A stretch of 64,000 nucleotides of DNA from Victivallaceae bacterium (GTDB taxonomy: Bacteria; Verrucomicrobiota; Lentisphaeria; Victivallales; Victivallaceae), in assembly GCA_021647315.1 (NCBI GenBank), contig JAKIUY010000004.1, positions 22,685 to 86,684 of the forward strand. The letters run 5' to 3'. The notes beneath the pieces are model-generated. The model worked only from the letters and a program-made list of their open reading frames with translations, ran no database searches and was not told the DNA's origin. A program made the position numbers and the translations under genes. Below, in pieces: positions 8,088 to 16,837 of the stretch (within the stretch, counting starts at the first letter, position 1; the number at the start of each line of letters is the position of its first letter).

Positions 8088-9449
8088 ATGTCAAAACAAC
8101 AACCAAATGTAATTATTTTTTTCACCGACCAGCAACGTGCCGATACCACCGGTGTTCATGGCAACCCGATGGGAATAACTGATAACTTCGACCGCATGGC
8201 AATAACCGGCACGCACTGTTATAACGGTTTTACCTGCCAACCGGTCTGCGTTCCTGCCAGACTTTCACTGCAAACCGGCAATTATGCCTCACACTACGGT
8301 AGCTATAACAATGGTGTAGGACTGCCGCTCGGCACCCCTACCCTCGGTCACTATTTCCAAGATGCCGGCTACCACACCGGTTACATCGGCAAATGGCATC
8401 TGGCTAAAGAAAATCCGGTACCGACGGAATGTCGCACCGGTTATGACTACTGGCTCGGTGGTAATGCAGTTGAAAGCTTCTCTGATGCCTACGCCAGTCA
8501 TCTCTATGATAATGACGGTAATCGAGTCGATATGCCAGGTTATCGCGCCGACAGTTATGCTGATGCGGCAATAAAATTTATTGATAAAAACCGGGATAAA
8601 CCATTTTTTCTAATGACCTCATGGCTGGAGCCTCATTTCCAGAATACCAGTGATGATTTCCCTGCACCTGAAGGCTATGAAGAAAAATATGCTAAAAACT
8701 GCTGGACTCCGCCGGATCTGCAAACTATTGATGGTACCGCCCCACGCCACCTGCCCGGTTATTACGGTATGGTAAAACGTCTTGATGAATGCCTCGGGCG
8801 GATTCGCGATACCCTGCGCAGCCTTGACCTGCTCGATAATACTATTATTGTTTTCACCTCCGATCATGGTTGCCATTTCAAAACCAGAAACAGAGAATAC
8901 AAACGTAGCTGTCACGATTCATCAACCCGTATTCCACTGGCCTTCAGCGGCCCGGGCTTTGATCAGGGTGGACGGTTGAATGAAATGATCAGCTTGGTCG
9001 ATGTTCCCCCTACCCTGCTTGATGCCTGCAATATATCAGTGCCTGAAACTATGCAGGGACGTTCAATTCTACCATTGATTAATCGTGACCAGACCGCAAA
9101 AGAAAACTGGCCTGAAGAGGTGCTGATTGAATTCTGCGATAATCCATTCATCGGCAGAGTAGTCCGCACCCACCGCTGGACCTACAGTGTCAAACGCACC
9201 GTCGCGGGCAATGATGTCAGCAAAGACTGGGAGTTCACCGAAGAATATCTCTATGACAACCAGGCCGATCCATGGCAGCTGGATAACCTGATAAATAATC
9301 AGAGTTTTATAAAAGTAAAAAAAGTTATGCGCGAACGGCTCTTGAAACGCATGGCTGAAACCGGCGAACCGAAACCCCAAATAATTATTGTAGAAAGTAG
9401 TCAGAAAAGCGGACAACGCCTTTTCGCTGAAAAAGCAATGTATATGTAG
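8088..9449 (+). CDS. Type I sulfatase (Cys-type, formylglycine-dependent)
   Basis: Removes sulfate esters from a sugar or other substrate. The activation signature CVPARLSLQTG puts the residue to be converted to formylglycine at Cys54 (C-x-P-x-R). The N-terminal FTDQQRAD carries metal-ligand Asp, and TSDHGCHFKTRN supplies the C-terminal metal Asp and His. Length (453 aa) is normal. No signal peptide is seen, so it would act in the cytosol unless exported otherwise. AAGGAG precedes the ATG by seven bases. No maturase (anSME or FGE) gene lies in the window. Its neighbours (AraC, esterase-glycosidase) indicate glycan use. Confidence 0.93.
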   Translation: MSKQQPNVIIFFTDQQRADTTGVHGNPMGITDNFDRMAITGTHCYNGFTCQPVCVPARLSLQTGNYASHYGSYNNGVGLPLGTPTLGHYFQDAGYHTGYIGKWHLAKENPVPTECRTGYDYWLGGNAVESFSDAYASHLYDNDGNRVDMPGYRADSYADAAIKFIDKNRDKPFFLMTSWLEPHFQNTSDDFPAPEGYEEKYAKNCWTPPDLQTIDGTAPRHLPGYYGMVKRLDECLGRIRDTLRSLDLLDNTIIVFTSDHGCHFKTRNREYKRSCHDSSTRIPLAFSGPGFDQGGRLNEMISLVDVPPTLLDACNISVPETMQGRSILPLINRDQTAKENWPEEVLIEFCDNPFIGRVVRTHRWTYSVKRTVAGNDVSKDWEFTEEYLYDNQADPWQLDNLINNQSFIKVKKVMRERLLKRMAETGEPKPQIIIVESSQKSGQRLFAEKAMYM

Positions 9450-9535
9450 GGAGTTAGGAGTTAGGAGTTAGGAGTTAGGAGTTAGGGCCTTGGTACTTGG
9501 TACTTGGTACTTGGTACTGGGGGCTTGGTACTTGG
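9450..9535 (+). repeat. Tandem heptamers GGAGTTA x5 then CTTGGTA x~5
   Basis: Five perfect GGAGTTA units start on the base after the sulfatase stop codon (9450-9484), followed by four perfect CTTGGTA units and one interrupted repeat (9489-9535). One of several arrays in the window lying directly 3' of a gene. Confidence 0.95.
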
Positions 9536-9590
9536 AAAACTATTACAAGAACCACAGAGCAGACACAGAGATTCACAGAGAAAAAACTTT
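9536..9590 (+). repeat. CACAGAG-rich block shared with 61361-61387
   Basis: AAAACTATTACAAGAACCACAGAG and following CACAGAG units; the reverse complement of 61361-61387 reads the same with a three-base insertion. At both places it sits beside a GGAGTTA-type heptamer array, so the two form a composite repeat. Confidence 0.65.
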
Positions 9591-9616
9591 GCGCTATAAT
9601 GTTCGCTGTTAACAAG

Positions 9617-9653
9617 AATTGCCTTCAAATTAAAAATTGAAGGCAATTTTTTT
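9617..9653 (+). terminator. Rho-independent terminator after the sulfatase gene
   Basis: Twelve-bp stem AATTGCCTTCAA / TTGAAGGCAATT with a short A-rich loop and a run of seven T. Confidence 0.8.
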
Positions 9654-9732
9654 ACCTGACTGCCGTTAAATGTATAACTAATTAAAAAACTTACAGGCTC
9701 ATACGAAATGCTGCTTATTATACGTTTTTGTC

Positions 9733-9793
9733 GGAGTTCACAGCTTTAGCGTGCAAACAATACGTTCAAAAGACACGCTAACTGTGAACTACA
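9733..9793. repeat. Inverted-repeat element upstream of the esterase-glycosidase gene
   Basis: AGTTCACAG...TAGCGTG at 9737-9754 is mirrored by CACGCTAACTGTGAACT to 9789. Related in style to the 7929-8046 element. The longest ORF start (9751) falls inside it, an argument for the later start at 9850. Confidence 0.6.
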
Positions 9794-9849
9794 ACAGGAA
9801 ACTGTACATTTCGCACGACTCTATCAAAACTCAATCAAGGAGCAGTCAG

Positions 9850-11793
9850 ATGTTGAAACAGGTTATTGCAATGCTTACTATTGTTACGCTATTGGGATTC
9901 GGGAAAGATATTTCAGCTAGAACTATGCGAGTGCCGGCTGGAGTAAAAGTTTTACGGAATCTCGAATATGCCAATTTTGACGGTCACTCTTTACGGCTTG
10001 ATCTTTACCTACCGGAAAACCAGACCACTAAACCTAAATTATTGGTCTGGATCCATGGCGGTGGCTGGAAAAACGGTTCAAAATCAAGAATCAACCCGAC
10101 AATTATTCGACTGACGGCTGACGGTTATGCGGCAGCAAGTATTGATTACCGTCTACTCGGTCTACAATCACACCCTGCTCAAATTAATGAATGTAAAGCC
10201 GCCATCCGTTGGTTAAGAGCTCATGCCGAAAAATATGGTTATGACGCAACAAAAATCGGCGTGGGTGGTGGTTCTGCCGGTGGACATCTGGCCCTGTTAC
10301 TCGGCCTTTCCGGCGACGTCAAAGAGCTTGAAGGAACCGTTGGCGGTAATCTCGACCAATCATCACGGGTTCAGGCCGTCGTTGATCTTTTTGGTCCAAG
10401 TGCTCTGGTCAGATTTTCAAAAACCAGTAAACGGTTCATGTATAAATACAAACAAGACACTGACTTTCTCAATTCAGCCAGTCCTATCACCTACCTGAGC
10501 AAGGACGATCCGCCGGTATTAATTCTCCAGGGGGACCAAGACCGTGTTGTCCCCAAAGATCAGAGTGAATATCTACACAAACGTTATCAGGCCGCCGGCC
10601 TTGATTCTGAACTCTATATTATTAAGGGTGCCAGCCATGGCGGCAGACAATTCAGCGATAAAACCAGACATGCACTGATTAAAACATTCCTGGATAAACA
10701 TATCAAAGCTGGCTCGACTGCTGTTACCCCAAACGTAACAGCGGATAAAGCCACGGTAAAAAAAAACTCTGAAACCAAGCCAATAGCATCAATTCCACAT
10801 AAAATTGAACAGCAACGTTTAATGCATGGTATATACTGGATGGGAGGAACTGGGCGTGGTTTATCAAAAGACAATGCCTATTTTGAACGTTATTTCAAAC
10901 GCTTCAAACAAAACTTAAAGCAAAACCCCTATGTTACCGGCGTCTACCTGGCAATAAGATGGAACGATTTTGAGCCACAGAACAATAAATATAATTTTGA
11001 TCGTCTAGACCGTTTAATTCAAGCCATCCGTGACGCTGGCAAAACCTATAAACTAAGTTTAGTTCCCGGCATTCATACTCCGAAATTTGTTTATCAGAAC
11101 GGAGCCGCCAAATTATCGACCAAAGTTTCCAATAAATTCAGACCGAATTATGGTGAAGAGGTAAATATTCCATTGCCATGGAATAAAAAATATCAAACCT
11201 ATTTCTTCCAAGCTGTGGGTGAACTTGCGCAACATTACGCCAGCGACAAACAACTGATAGCCGTCAGTATGACAGTCGCCAATTTCATGAGCCCTGAACT
11301 GCACCTGCCACGCTCAAAAGCAGATATTAAACAGTGGCAGCAGCATGCAGATTATCAGCATAAAATTGCCCAGGCGTGGCGAACATCACTTGACCGTTTT
11401 GCGACACTGTTCCCTGAACAGCAGTTATGTGTCGAACTTGCTATGCCGATAACCGGCATGGGTGACGATGTAGAAGATATGATTGAATACGGTATAAAGC
11501 AGTATCCGCAACGCTTTACCATTCAGAGCGATCAACTTAACGGTAAACACGACAATATGAAAATATTCAGCTACCAGACAATTCTTAAATATAAAGATCA
11601 ACTGCATAATGGCTTTCAAAATGTTGCAGGGTGGAGATATCCAAAATCACGCCAACGTCAAGGCTCAATGGAACAGACTGTAACAAACTATAACCGTACC
11701 GGAGCCGAATATTTTGAAATATGGTATGGTGATGGAGAAAGTATAGAAATATGCAGAAAATTAACCAAAATACTCACCCCTAAAAAAAAGTGA
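9850..11793 (+). CDS. Secreted esterase fused to a TIM-barrel glycoside hydrolase-like domain
   Basis: 647 residues from the ATG preceded by AAGGAG; an upstream in-frame ATG at 9751 is rejected because it lies in a repeat. Residues 1-23 form a signal peptide. The first half is an alpha/beta hydrolase of the BD-FAE/acetyl-esterase kind: oxyanion motif HGGGW (about 69-73), nucleophile elbow GGGSAGG (Ser about 142), LQGDQDRVVP for Asp and GASHGG for His. After a linker the second half (about 320-647) looks like a beta/alpha barrel (WNDFEPQNNKYNFDRLDRLI, LVPGIHTPKF), GH5/GH42-like, family not assigned; Glu in CVELAMP is a candidate catalytic residue. The fusion would deacylate and cut one decorated polysaccharide. 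Confidence 0.82.
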   Translation: MLKQVIAMLTIVTLLGFGKDISARTMRVPAGVKVLRNLEYANFDGHSLRLDLYLPENQTTKPKLLVWIHGGGWKNGSKSRINPTIIRLTADGYAAASIDYRLLGLQSHPAQINECKAAIRWLRAHAEKYGYDATKIGVGGGSAGGHLALLLGLSGDVKELEGTVGGNLDQSSRVQAVVDLFGPSALVRFSKTSKRFMYKYKQDTDFLNSASPITYLSKDDPPVLILQGDQDRVVPKDQSEYLHKRYQAAGLDSELYIIKGASHGGRQFSDKTRHALIKTFLDKHIKAGSTAVTPNVTADKATVKKNSETKPIASIPHKIEQQRLMHGIYWMGGTGRGLSKDNAYFERYFKRFKQNLKQNPYVTGVYLAIRWNDFEPQNNKYNFDRLDRLIQAIRDAGKTYKLSLVPGIHTPKFVYQNGAAKLSTKVSNKFRPNYGEEVNIPLPWNKKYQTYFFQAVGELAQHYASDKQLIAVSMTVANFMSPELHLPRSKADIKQWQQHADYQHKIAQAWRTSLDRFATLFPEQQLCVELAMPITGMGDDVEDMIEYGIKQYPQRFTIQSDQLNGKHDNMKIFSYQTILKYKDQLHNGFQNVAGWRYPKSRQRQGSMEQTVTNYNRTGAEYFEIWYGDGESIEICRKLTKILTPKKK

Positions 11794-11837
11794 AAACTGA
11801 CATTGAAGACGCACCATTGAAGTGAAAAGAATGGTGA

Positions 11838-12215
11838 AAAAACAACTGTAACAAAAGTCAAGAGAAATGGATCGTTGACGGATTCGCAAAACATGGAATC
11901 ATCGTTAATATCGACGGGACTATCGATGATAATAATATACTTGCTAAAGATAAAGAGTTAAGAAACGGGTTATACAGATTTTACCTTTACTTAAAATACG
12001 ATCCTCCCGGAGAGAATGCTGGAGCTCTCAGTTCTGCTCGGTGGGCTGATCCTTGAGGAGAACAACTTCCGTGGTTTGTAAAGCCAAGTACCCAGATTGT
12101 GGCATGCACAACTATTGGCTTACTGTTCCTTATAGGAATTATTTGTCTGGGCTGTTCTATGCAAAAACTACTGCAGCGCATAACTGAGAAGTTTATTTTG
12201 CGAATGAAGAAATAA
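11838..12215 (+). pseudogene. UGA-interrupted gene for a protein with C-terminal membrane anchor
   Basis: One reading frame runs from after the TGA at 11835 to the TAA at 12213-12215, broken only by a TGA at 12054-12056 (...SARWADP*GEQLPWFVKP...). Composition is protein-like on both sides: a soluble segment (DGFAKHGIIVNIDGTIDDNN), then a single hydrophobic helix (CTTIGLLFLIGIICLGC) and a basic tail ending RMKK. CGA-to-TGA mutation is the simplest explanation. No start codon or ribosome site is clear, so the 5' end is probably lost too. Family unrecognised. Confidence 0.55.
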
Positions 12216-12753
12216 ACGAAATATTCTTATTTTATGCTATTTGGGAGTTGAAATACAAAATAACATAAATAATATGATTACACATTTTACCATATGACTT
12301 TTATGATGATATTTTATTTTTACGTACGACTTTTGTGATAGTATGCCATTTTTACGTACGTCTTTATAAACCTTACCACGATATTTTCAGTTACAACTAG
12401 AGAAGGCAACATAGCGTCAAATAATGATATTGAGAGTATCGCTGGTTTGTCAAATACCGGATTCATCGAAACGCTGGCAATACTTGTTTCCAGCTCTATG
12501 TAGTTCTAATCTCAAGCGTGGATGGTTAAGCGACATCATGACCAAAGCTCCGTACTCAGCTCCAATTTGGACATCCTTTTTTATGTCGCCACCTAACGGG
12601 GCTTAATTACTTTTTTGAATGAAATACCACGGGCTCACGCACCGTGGCTACCAAACATCCACGCTTCGCAGGGCAAAAAATAGCGATCAATTAGACAGTT
12701 CTTTCTGTTTATGCAAAGAGTTCTAGGACACAACCGGAACGGTTATGCTACAT
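12216..12753. other. Intergenic region with hairpin repeats
   Basis: About 540 bp. Holds a direct repeat containing TTTTTACGTACG (near 12318 and 12348), and a hairpin CCACGGGCTCACGCACCGTGG near 12630-12650 related to the CCACGGGTTTTAACCCGTGG hairpin at 25772. A 60-codon ORF at 12424-12606 has no family resemblance and is not called. Confidence 0.5.
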
Positions 12754-12780
12754 CAAAAAAAAAGCCCCGACCGGGGCTCT
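12754..12780 (-). terminator. Rho-independent terminator of ileS
   Basis: On the minus strand AGCCCCGGTCGGGGCT is followed by a run of nine T. It lies 30 bp after the ileS stop codon. Confidence 0.9.
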
Positions 12781-12782
12781 TC

Positions 12783-12810
12783 ATTCGTAATTTTTAATTC
12801 GTAATTAGAT
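12783..12810 (-). repeat. Degenerate heptamer array running into the ileS stop codon
   Basis: Plus-strand reading ATTCGTA ATTTTTA ATTCGTA ATTAGAT; the final unit reaches the first base of the stop codon (12810-12812). Same family as the ATGAATT array after carA, read on the other strand. Confidence 0.6.
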
Positions 12811-15800
12811 TACGCTTTGACAATTGTCACCTTACATTGTTCACCGTTCAGGTCAACTTCCAGGCCATTTTCAGTTTCAGCTAATTCGAGGTTTAATGCC
12901 AGAATTTCATTGCTTATATATTCACTGAATTTTTCAATCGCAGCTTGAGCTATAGGTGTTGCCTGGTAGGTAACATTTATCCGGTCTGAAACCTCAAACC
13001 CGGTATCTTTACGCAGATTCTGCACCTTGCTGACAAATTCACGCGCCATGCCTTCCTGCGTTAATGCATCATCAAGGACTGTATCCAGCGCCAAGGTAAT
13101 ACCGCTTTCAGTCGCTACCGTCATACCGGCTTTCTCTTCACGTTCGATCAGCAGATCATCAGAGGTAATATCCATAACAGTACCGGAGGCAAAAGTGATA
13201 GCGACCTTGCCACCATCAAGCACCGTGGCAATTGCCGCAGCATCAAGCTGAGCAATCAGAGCAGCGCCCTCTTTCATATCTTTACCGAGTTTGCGACCGA
13301 GTACTTTGAAATTGGCTTTCGCTTTGCGGGTAACCAACTCTTCTTCGTCCTCACCGAAAACAATCTGTTTAACATTGAGTTCTTCAGCAATAATATCTGA
13401 AGTTTCACTCAGCATTTTTGCGATTTCCTTATCATGAACCACAATAATTGCCTTAGCTAACGGCTGACGAACTTTCAATGAGTGTTGCGTCCGCAGGAAA
13501 CGTCCCAAGGTTACGGCAATCATGGTGTTTTCCATCTGCTTTTCCAGATAAACATCACGTCGTGTAGTTTCAGGTTGTGGGAAGTCACAGAGATGAACTG
13601 ATTCAGGCATTTCAGCGGTGCGCAAATTGCGATAAATCGCTTCCGTAGTGAACGGGATAAACGGTGCCGCTGTTTTGGCAAAAGTCAGCAAAACATAATG
13701 CAGCGTCTGATAGGCATCCTGTTTGTCATTGTCGTTACTGCTCTTCCAGAAACGTCTCCGGCTACGGCGAATATACCAGTTAGTCAGGTCTTCAACAAAT
13801 TTCTTGAATCGATTAGCCGCTTTCTGCAAATTATAATTATCCATTTCACTGCCGATCTCCTCGGTCATTTGTGACAATGAACTCAAAATCCAGCGATCAA
13901 GCGGATTTGCGGGATTTTCAGGTCCTGACGCAATACCCGAATCCGGTTCCCAATTATCAACATTGGCGTAGGTAACAAAGAAACTATAGGCATTCCAGAT
14001 CGGCAACATGACGCCACGCAGGACATCCATGATACCATCTTCAGTAAACTTAAGATCTTCGCCCCGCACCACCTGCGAACCGAGCATAAACAATCGCAAC
14101 GCATCTGCGCCATATTTTTCGACCACCTCTTTCGGGTCAGGATAATTTTTCTTACGTTTAGACATTTTCTGACCATCTTCAGCCAGAATCAGACCGTTTA
14201 CCACGACATTGGCAAATGGCGGTTTATCAAACAGTGCCGCGCCTAAAACGACCAAGGTATAGAACCAGCCGCGGGTTTGATCGAGACCTTCAGCAATAAA
14301 ACTGGCTGGGAAGTTGGCTTCAAAATGTTCTTTATTCTCAAACGGATAGTGATTCTGGGCATAAGGCATTGAACCGCTCTCAAACCAGCAGTCCAACACT
14401 TCAGTCACCCGTTTAAGCGGAGATTTACCAGTCGGCGAAGGAATTTCCAGTTTATCCATAAAATGTTTATGGATATCATCAATTTTTTCACCGGTAAGCT
14501 CTTCAAGTTCAGCCACCGAACCAATACAGATAACCTCACCTTCGTCATTACGCCAGATAGGCAATGGAGAGCCCCAGTAACGATTACGGCTGATAGACCA
14601 GTCGCGGGCATTCGCAAGCCATTTACCGAAACGGCCGGTTTTAATATGTTCAGGCGTCCAGTTAATTTTACTGTTTGCATCAAGCATTTTCTGTTTAATT
14701 TCAGCAATATTAACAAACCATGAGGGAATCGCGCGATAGATCAATGGTGCGTCATCCCGCCAGCAGTGCGGATAACTATGTTTAATCTGACCACGATGTA
14801 CCAGTTTGCCCTCTTCTTTCAGGCGGCGGATAATATCCTTATCACAATCTTTAACATAACGTCCAGTGTAATCAAATACTTCACTATTAAAGCAACACTG
14901 TTCGTCAACCGGACAGACTTCAGGTATGCCGTTGGCTTTACAGACAACACTGTCCTCTTCACCAAATCCCGGAGCGTTATGAACAATCCCGGTACCATCT
15001 TCAGTACTGACATAATCAGCTTCAAGCACTTTAAACGCGCCCTGTTCCGCCAGATCCGCAAAATATGGGAAGAGCGGTTCATAGTTGATGCCAACCAGAG
15101 CTGAACCTTTCATTTTTTCAATAATTTCCGGCTGTTCGTCACGGTAATATTCACTTAACCTTGATTCGGCAAGAATATAATAGTTATCCCCATCTTTGAT
15201 TTTTATGTAGTCAATCCCTGGTCCGACCGCCAGCGCAAGGTTGGAGGTTAATGTCCATGGTGTTGTAGTCCAGGCCAGAAGATAACAGTTAGCTTCATCT
15301 TTGCAGGCGAATTTAATGGTAATCGCCGGATCCATTACATCAGCATAGCCCTGATTGGCTTCAAAGTTAGACAATGGAGTAGCACAGCGTGGGCAATATG
15401 GCAGAATCTTATACCCCTCATAGATAAGGTTTTTATCCCAGAGCTGTTTAAATACCCACCAGATGGATTCCATATAATCAAGATCCATTGTCCGGTAACC
15501 ATTATCAAAATCAACCCACCGTCCCATCCGAGTTACAACATCTTCCCATTCGGCAGTATAACGCAACACAATACCGCGACATGACTCATTAAATTTATCA
15601 ATACCGTAGGTTTCAATATCTTTTTTACTGGTTAGGTTGAGTTCTTTTTCCATCTCATTTTCAACGGGCAGACCATGACAGTCCCAGCCGAAGGTGCGTT
15701 CAACATATTTGCCGCGCATGGTCTGGTAACGTGGCACCACATCTTTAATCGTCCCAGCTAACAGGTGTCCATAATGGGGCAGACCGGTAGCGAACGGCGG

Positions 15801-15938
15801 TCCGTCGTAAAAAACAAACTCTTCTTCGCCTTTACGGTTTTCCAGTGATTTTTTGAAAGTTTTATGCTGCTTCCAGAATTCGAGCACCTCGTGCTCCATT
15901 TCCGGAAATTTCGGCTGATTACTTATTGGTTTAAACAT
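12810..15938 (-). CDS. ileS: Isoleucyl-tRNA synthetase, type 2 (IleS2-like)
   Basis: Charges tRNA-Ile. The class I signatures are present: PHYGHLLAG (HIGH box, near residue 56) and KMSKRKK (near 600), with an editing domain between and an anticodon-binding domain (NWYIRRSRRRFW) after. At 1042 residues, with an N-terminal FxxDGPPFATGLPHYGH and a long C-terminal DUF5915-like tail rather than the Zn finger of E. coli IleRS, it belongs to the eukaryote/archaeon-like type 2 clade, which is often mupirocin-insensitive. A strong terminator follows. It is the only aminoacyl-tRNA synthetase here besides gltX. Confidence 0.96.
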   Translation of the reverse strand: MFKPISNQPKFPEMEHEVLEFWKQHKTFKKSLENRKGEEEFVFYDGPPFATGLPHYGHLLAGTIKDVVPRYQTMRGKYVERTFGWDCHGLPVENEMEKELNLTSKKDIETYGIDKFNESCRGIVLRYTAEWEDVVTRMGRWVDFDNGYRTMDLDYMESIWWVFKQLWDKNLIYEGYKILPYCPRCATPLSNFEANQGYADVMDPAITIKFACKDEANCYLLAWTTTPWTLTSNLALAVGPGIDYIKIKDGDNYYILAESRLSEYYRDEQPEIIEKMKGSALVGINYEPLFPYFADLAEQGAFKVLEADYVSTEDGTGIVHNAPGFGEEDSVVCKANGIPEVCPVDEQCCFNSEVFDYTGRYVKDCDKDIIRRLKEEGKLVHRGQIKHSYPHCWRDDAPLIYRAIPSWFVNIAEIKQKMLDANSKINWTPEHIKTGRFGKWLANARDWSISRNRYWGSPLPIWRNDEGEVICIGSVAELEELTGEKIDDIHKHFMDKLEIPSPTGKSPLKRVTEVLDCWFESGSMPYAQNHYPFENKEHFEANFPASFIAEGLDQTRGWFYTLVVLGAALFDKPPFANVVVNGLILAEDGQKMSKRKKNYPDPKEVVEKYGADALRLFMLGSQVVRGEDLKFTEDGIMDVLRGVMLPIWNAYSFFVTYANVDNWEPDSGIASGPENPANPLDRWILSSLSQMTEEIGSEMDNYNLQKAANRFKKFVEDLTNWYIRRSRRRFWKSSNDNDKQDAYQTLHYVLLTFAKTAAPFIPFTTEAIYRNLRTAEMPESVHLCDFPQPETTRRDVYLEKQMENTMIAVTLGRFLRTQHSLKVRQPLAKAIIVVHDKEIAKMLSETSDIIAEELNVKQIVFGEDEEELVTRKAKANFKVLGRKLGKDMKEGAALIAQLDAAAIATVLDGGKVAITFASGTVMDITSDDLLIEREEKAGMTVATESGITLALDTVLDDALTQEGMAREFVSKVQNLRKDTGFEVSDRINVTYQATPIAQAAIEKFSEYISNEILALNLELAETENGLEVDLNGEQCKVTIVKA

Positions 15939-16005
15939 AATTATTTTTATCTATTCTCTTTATTTTATTTATTTTTAGGTTCCGCATCTGCGGGATTTTT
16001 TCATC

Positions 16006-16422
16006 TCAAGCACTTCTGTTATATTCCAAACGGTACTTACGTTGTATTTCATAATCCACCAACTGCGATTCATATTCTCTGCAAGTCAGTGAAAAAAAAC
16101 TGTGATATAACTCATCGTCACGCGTAAACAGCAGACGTCCGGTTAGAGCCTCAAACCGATAAACAGGGTCTTCTTTATTTAGAATTCCGATGTCCGGTTC
16201 AGCAATATCATCTGTTGCACGTGATACTACACTTGCTATTCTGCTATACAAATCAAGATCAATCGGTCGATCAAGATAGACTGCAATATCAATATCACTA
16301 CCAGGCTTAACAAGCCCGGATTCAGCTGTTGACCCATGCAACAGTACAAATAAAACTTCTGGACAATCATTTTCCATAGCTGCCGCAAGTTTGTCTGGAT
16401 CAAAATATTTTATATCAATCAC
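16006..16422 (-). CDS. mntA: MntA-like nucleotidyltransferase antitoxin
   Basis: A small polymerase-beta-fold nucleotidyltransferase with HGSTAESGLVKPGSDIDIAV, the GS...DxD motif of MntA (11 residues between GS and DxD). Characterised MntA proteins neutralise HepT by adding AMP units to the toxin tyrosine. The GTG start at 16422 is chosen because it overlaps the hepT stop codon by 8 bp and has GGAG ten bases upstream; a longer ORF from 16458 would lie deep inside hepT. The order hepT then mntA in one transcript is the usual arrangement. Confidence 0.85.
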   Translation of the reverse strand: MIDIKYFDPDKLAAAMENDCPEVLFVLLHGSTAESGLVKPGSDIDIAVYLDRPIDLDLYSRIASVVSRATDDIAEPDIGILNKEDPVYRFEALTGRLLFTRDDELYHSFFSLTCREYESQLVDYEIQRKYRLEYNRSA

Positions 16423-16825
16423 ACTTATCAAGCTCCTGCATAAAACTATCAAAATCACTCAATTTAGCTGTAGCAATAGTATAAAGCAATTCCGGCTCGA
16501 TTGCTTCATAACGATGAACGATAAGATTTCTGAATCTTACCATATCTACATAAGGATCTGGTTTAGTAATAACTTTCAGTTCGACTAGTTTTTCAATCGC
16601 CCTTCCTGCTGTCTCTGCCGGACCGGCATTTTCAATTGCAATAACTCTTTCTGCTATATCAATTATTATTTCAATCATCACCTGAAGGCTACGCTCTGTC
16701 ATGCGCTGCATTGCCCAGTTACTGTTGAATCTGGCAAATGTCACGTCATTCAATTCACTGCGTAACCTAGTTAAATAATCAGCAAGTAGTGCAGTTTTTT
16801 TCTGAATAATTCCGTTATATTTCAT
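16415..16825 (-). CDS. hepT: HepT-like HEPN ribonuclease toxin
   Basis: 136-residue all-helical HEPN protein. RFRNLIVHRYE contains the catalytic RX4HXY motif, where Arg and His form the RNase site and Tyr is the residue AMPylated by MntA in studied systems. It overlaps mntA by 8 bp, giving a complete toxin-antitoxin pair with intact active sites on both sides. It starts only 12 bp after the membrane-protein gene, so all three may share a transcript. Role could be abortive phage defence or plain maintenance; the sequence does not decide. Confidence 0.88.
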   Translation of the reverse strand: MKYNGIIQKKTALLADYLTRLRSELNDVTFARFNSNWAMQRMTERSLQVMIEIIIDIAERVIAIENAGPAETAGRAIEKLVELKVITKPDPYVDMVRFRNLIVHRYEAIEPELLYTIATAKLSDFDSFMQELDKCD

Positions 16826-16837
16826 AGCGCAACCTGT

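Noticed and set aside
9751..9849. Upstream start for the esterase-glycosidase
   Set aside because: Begins in an inverted repeat, hides the signal peptide, and the later ATG has a strong ribosome site.
12054..12056. Selenocysteine codon
   Set aside because: No selenoprotein family match and no clear bacterial SECIS hairpin seen; nonsense mutation is simpler.
12424..12606. 60-codon plus-strand ORF
   Set aside because: No ribosome site or family; the area carries hairpin repeats.
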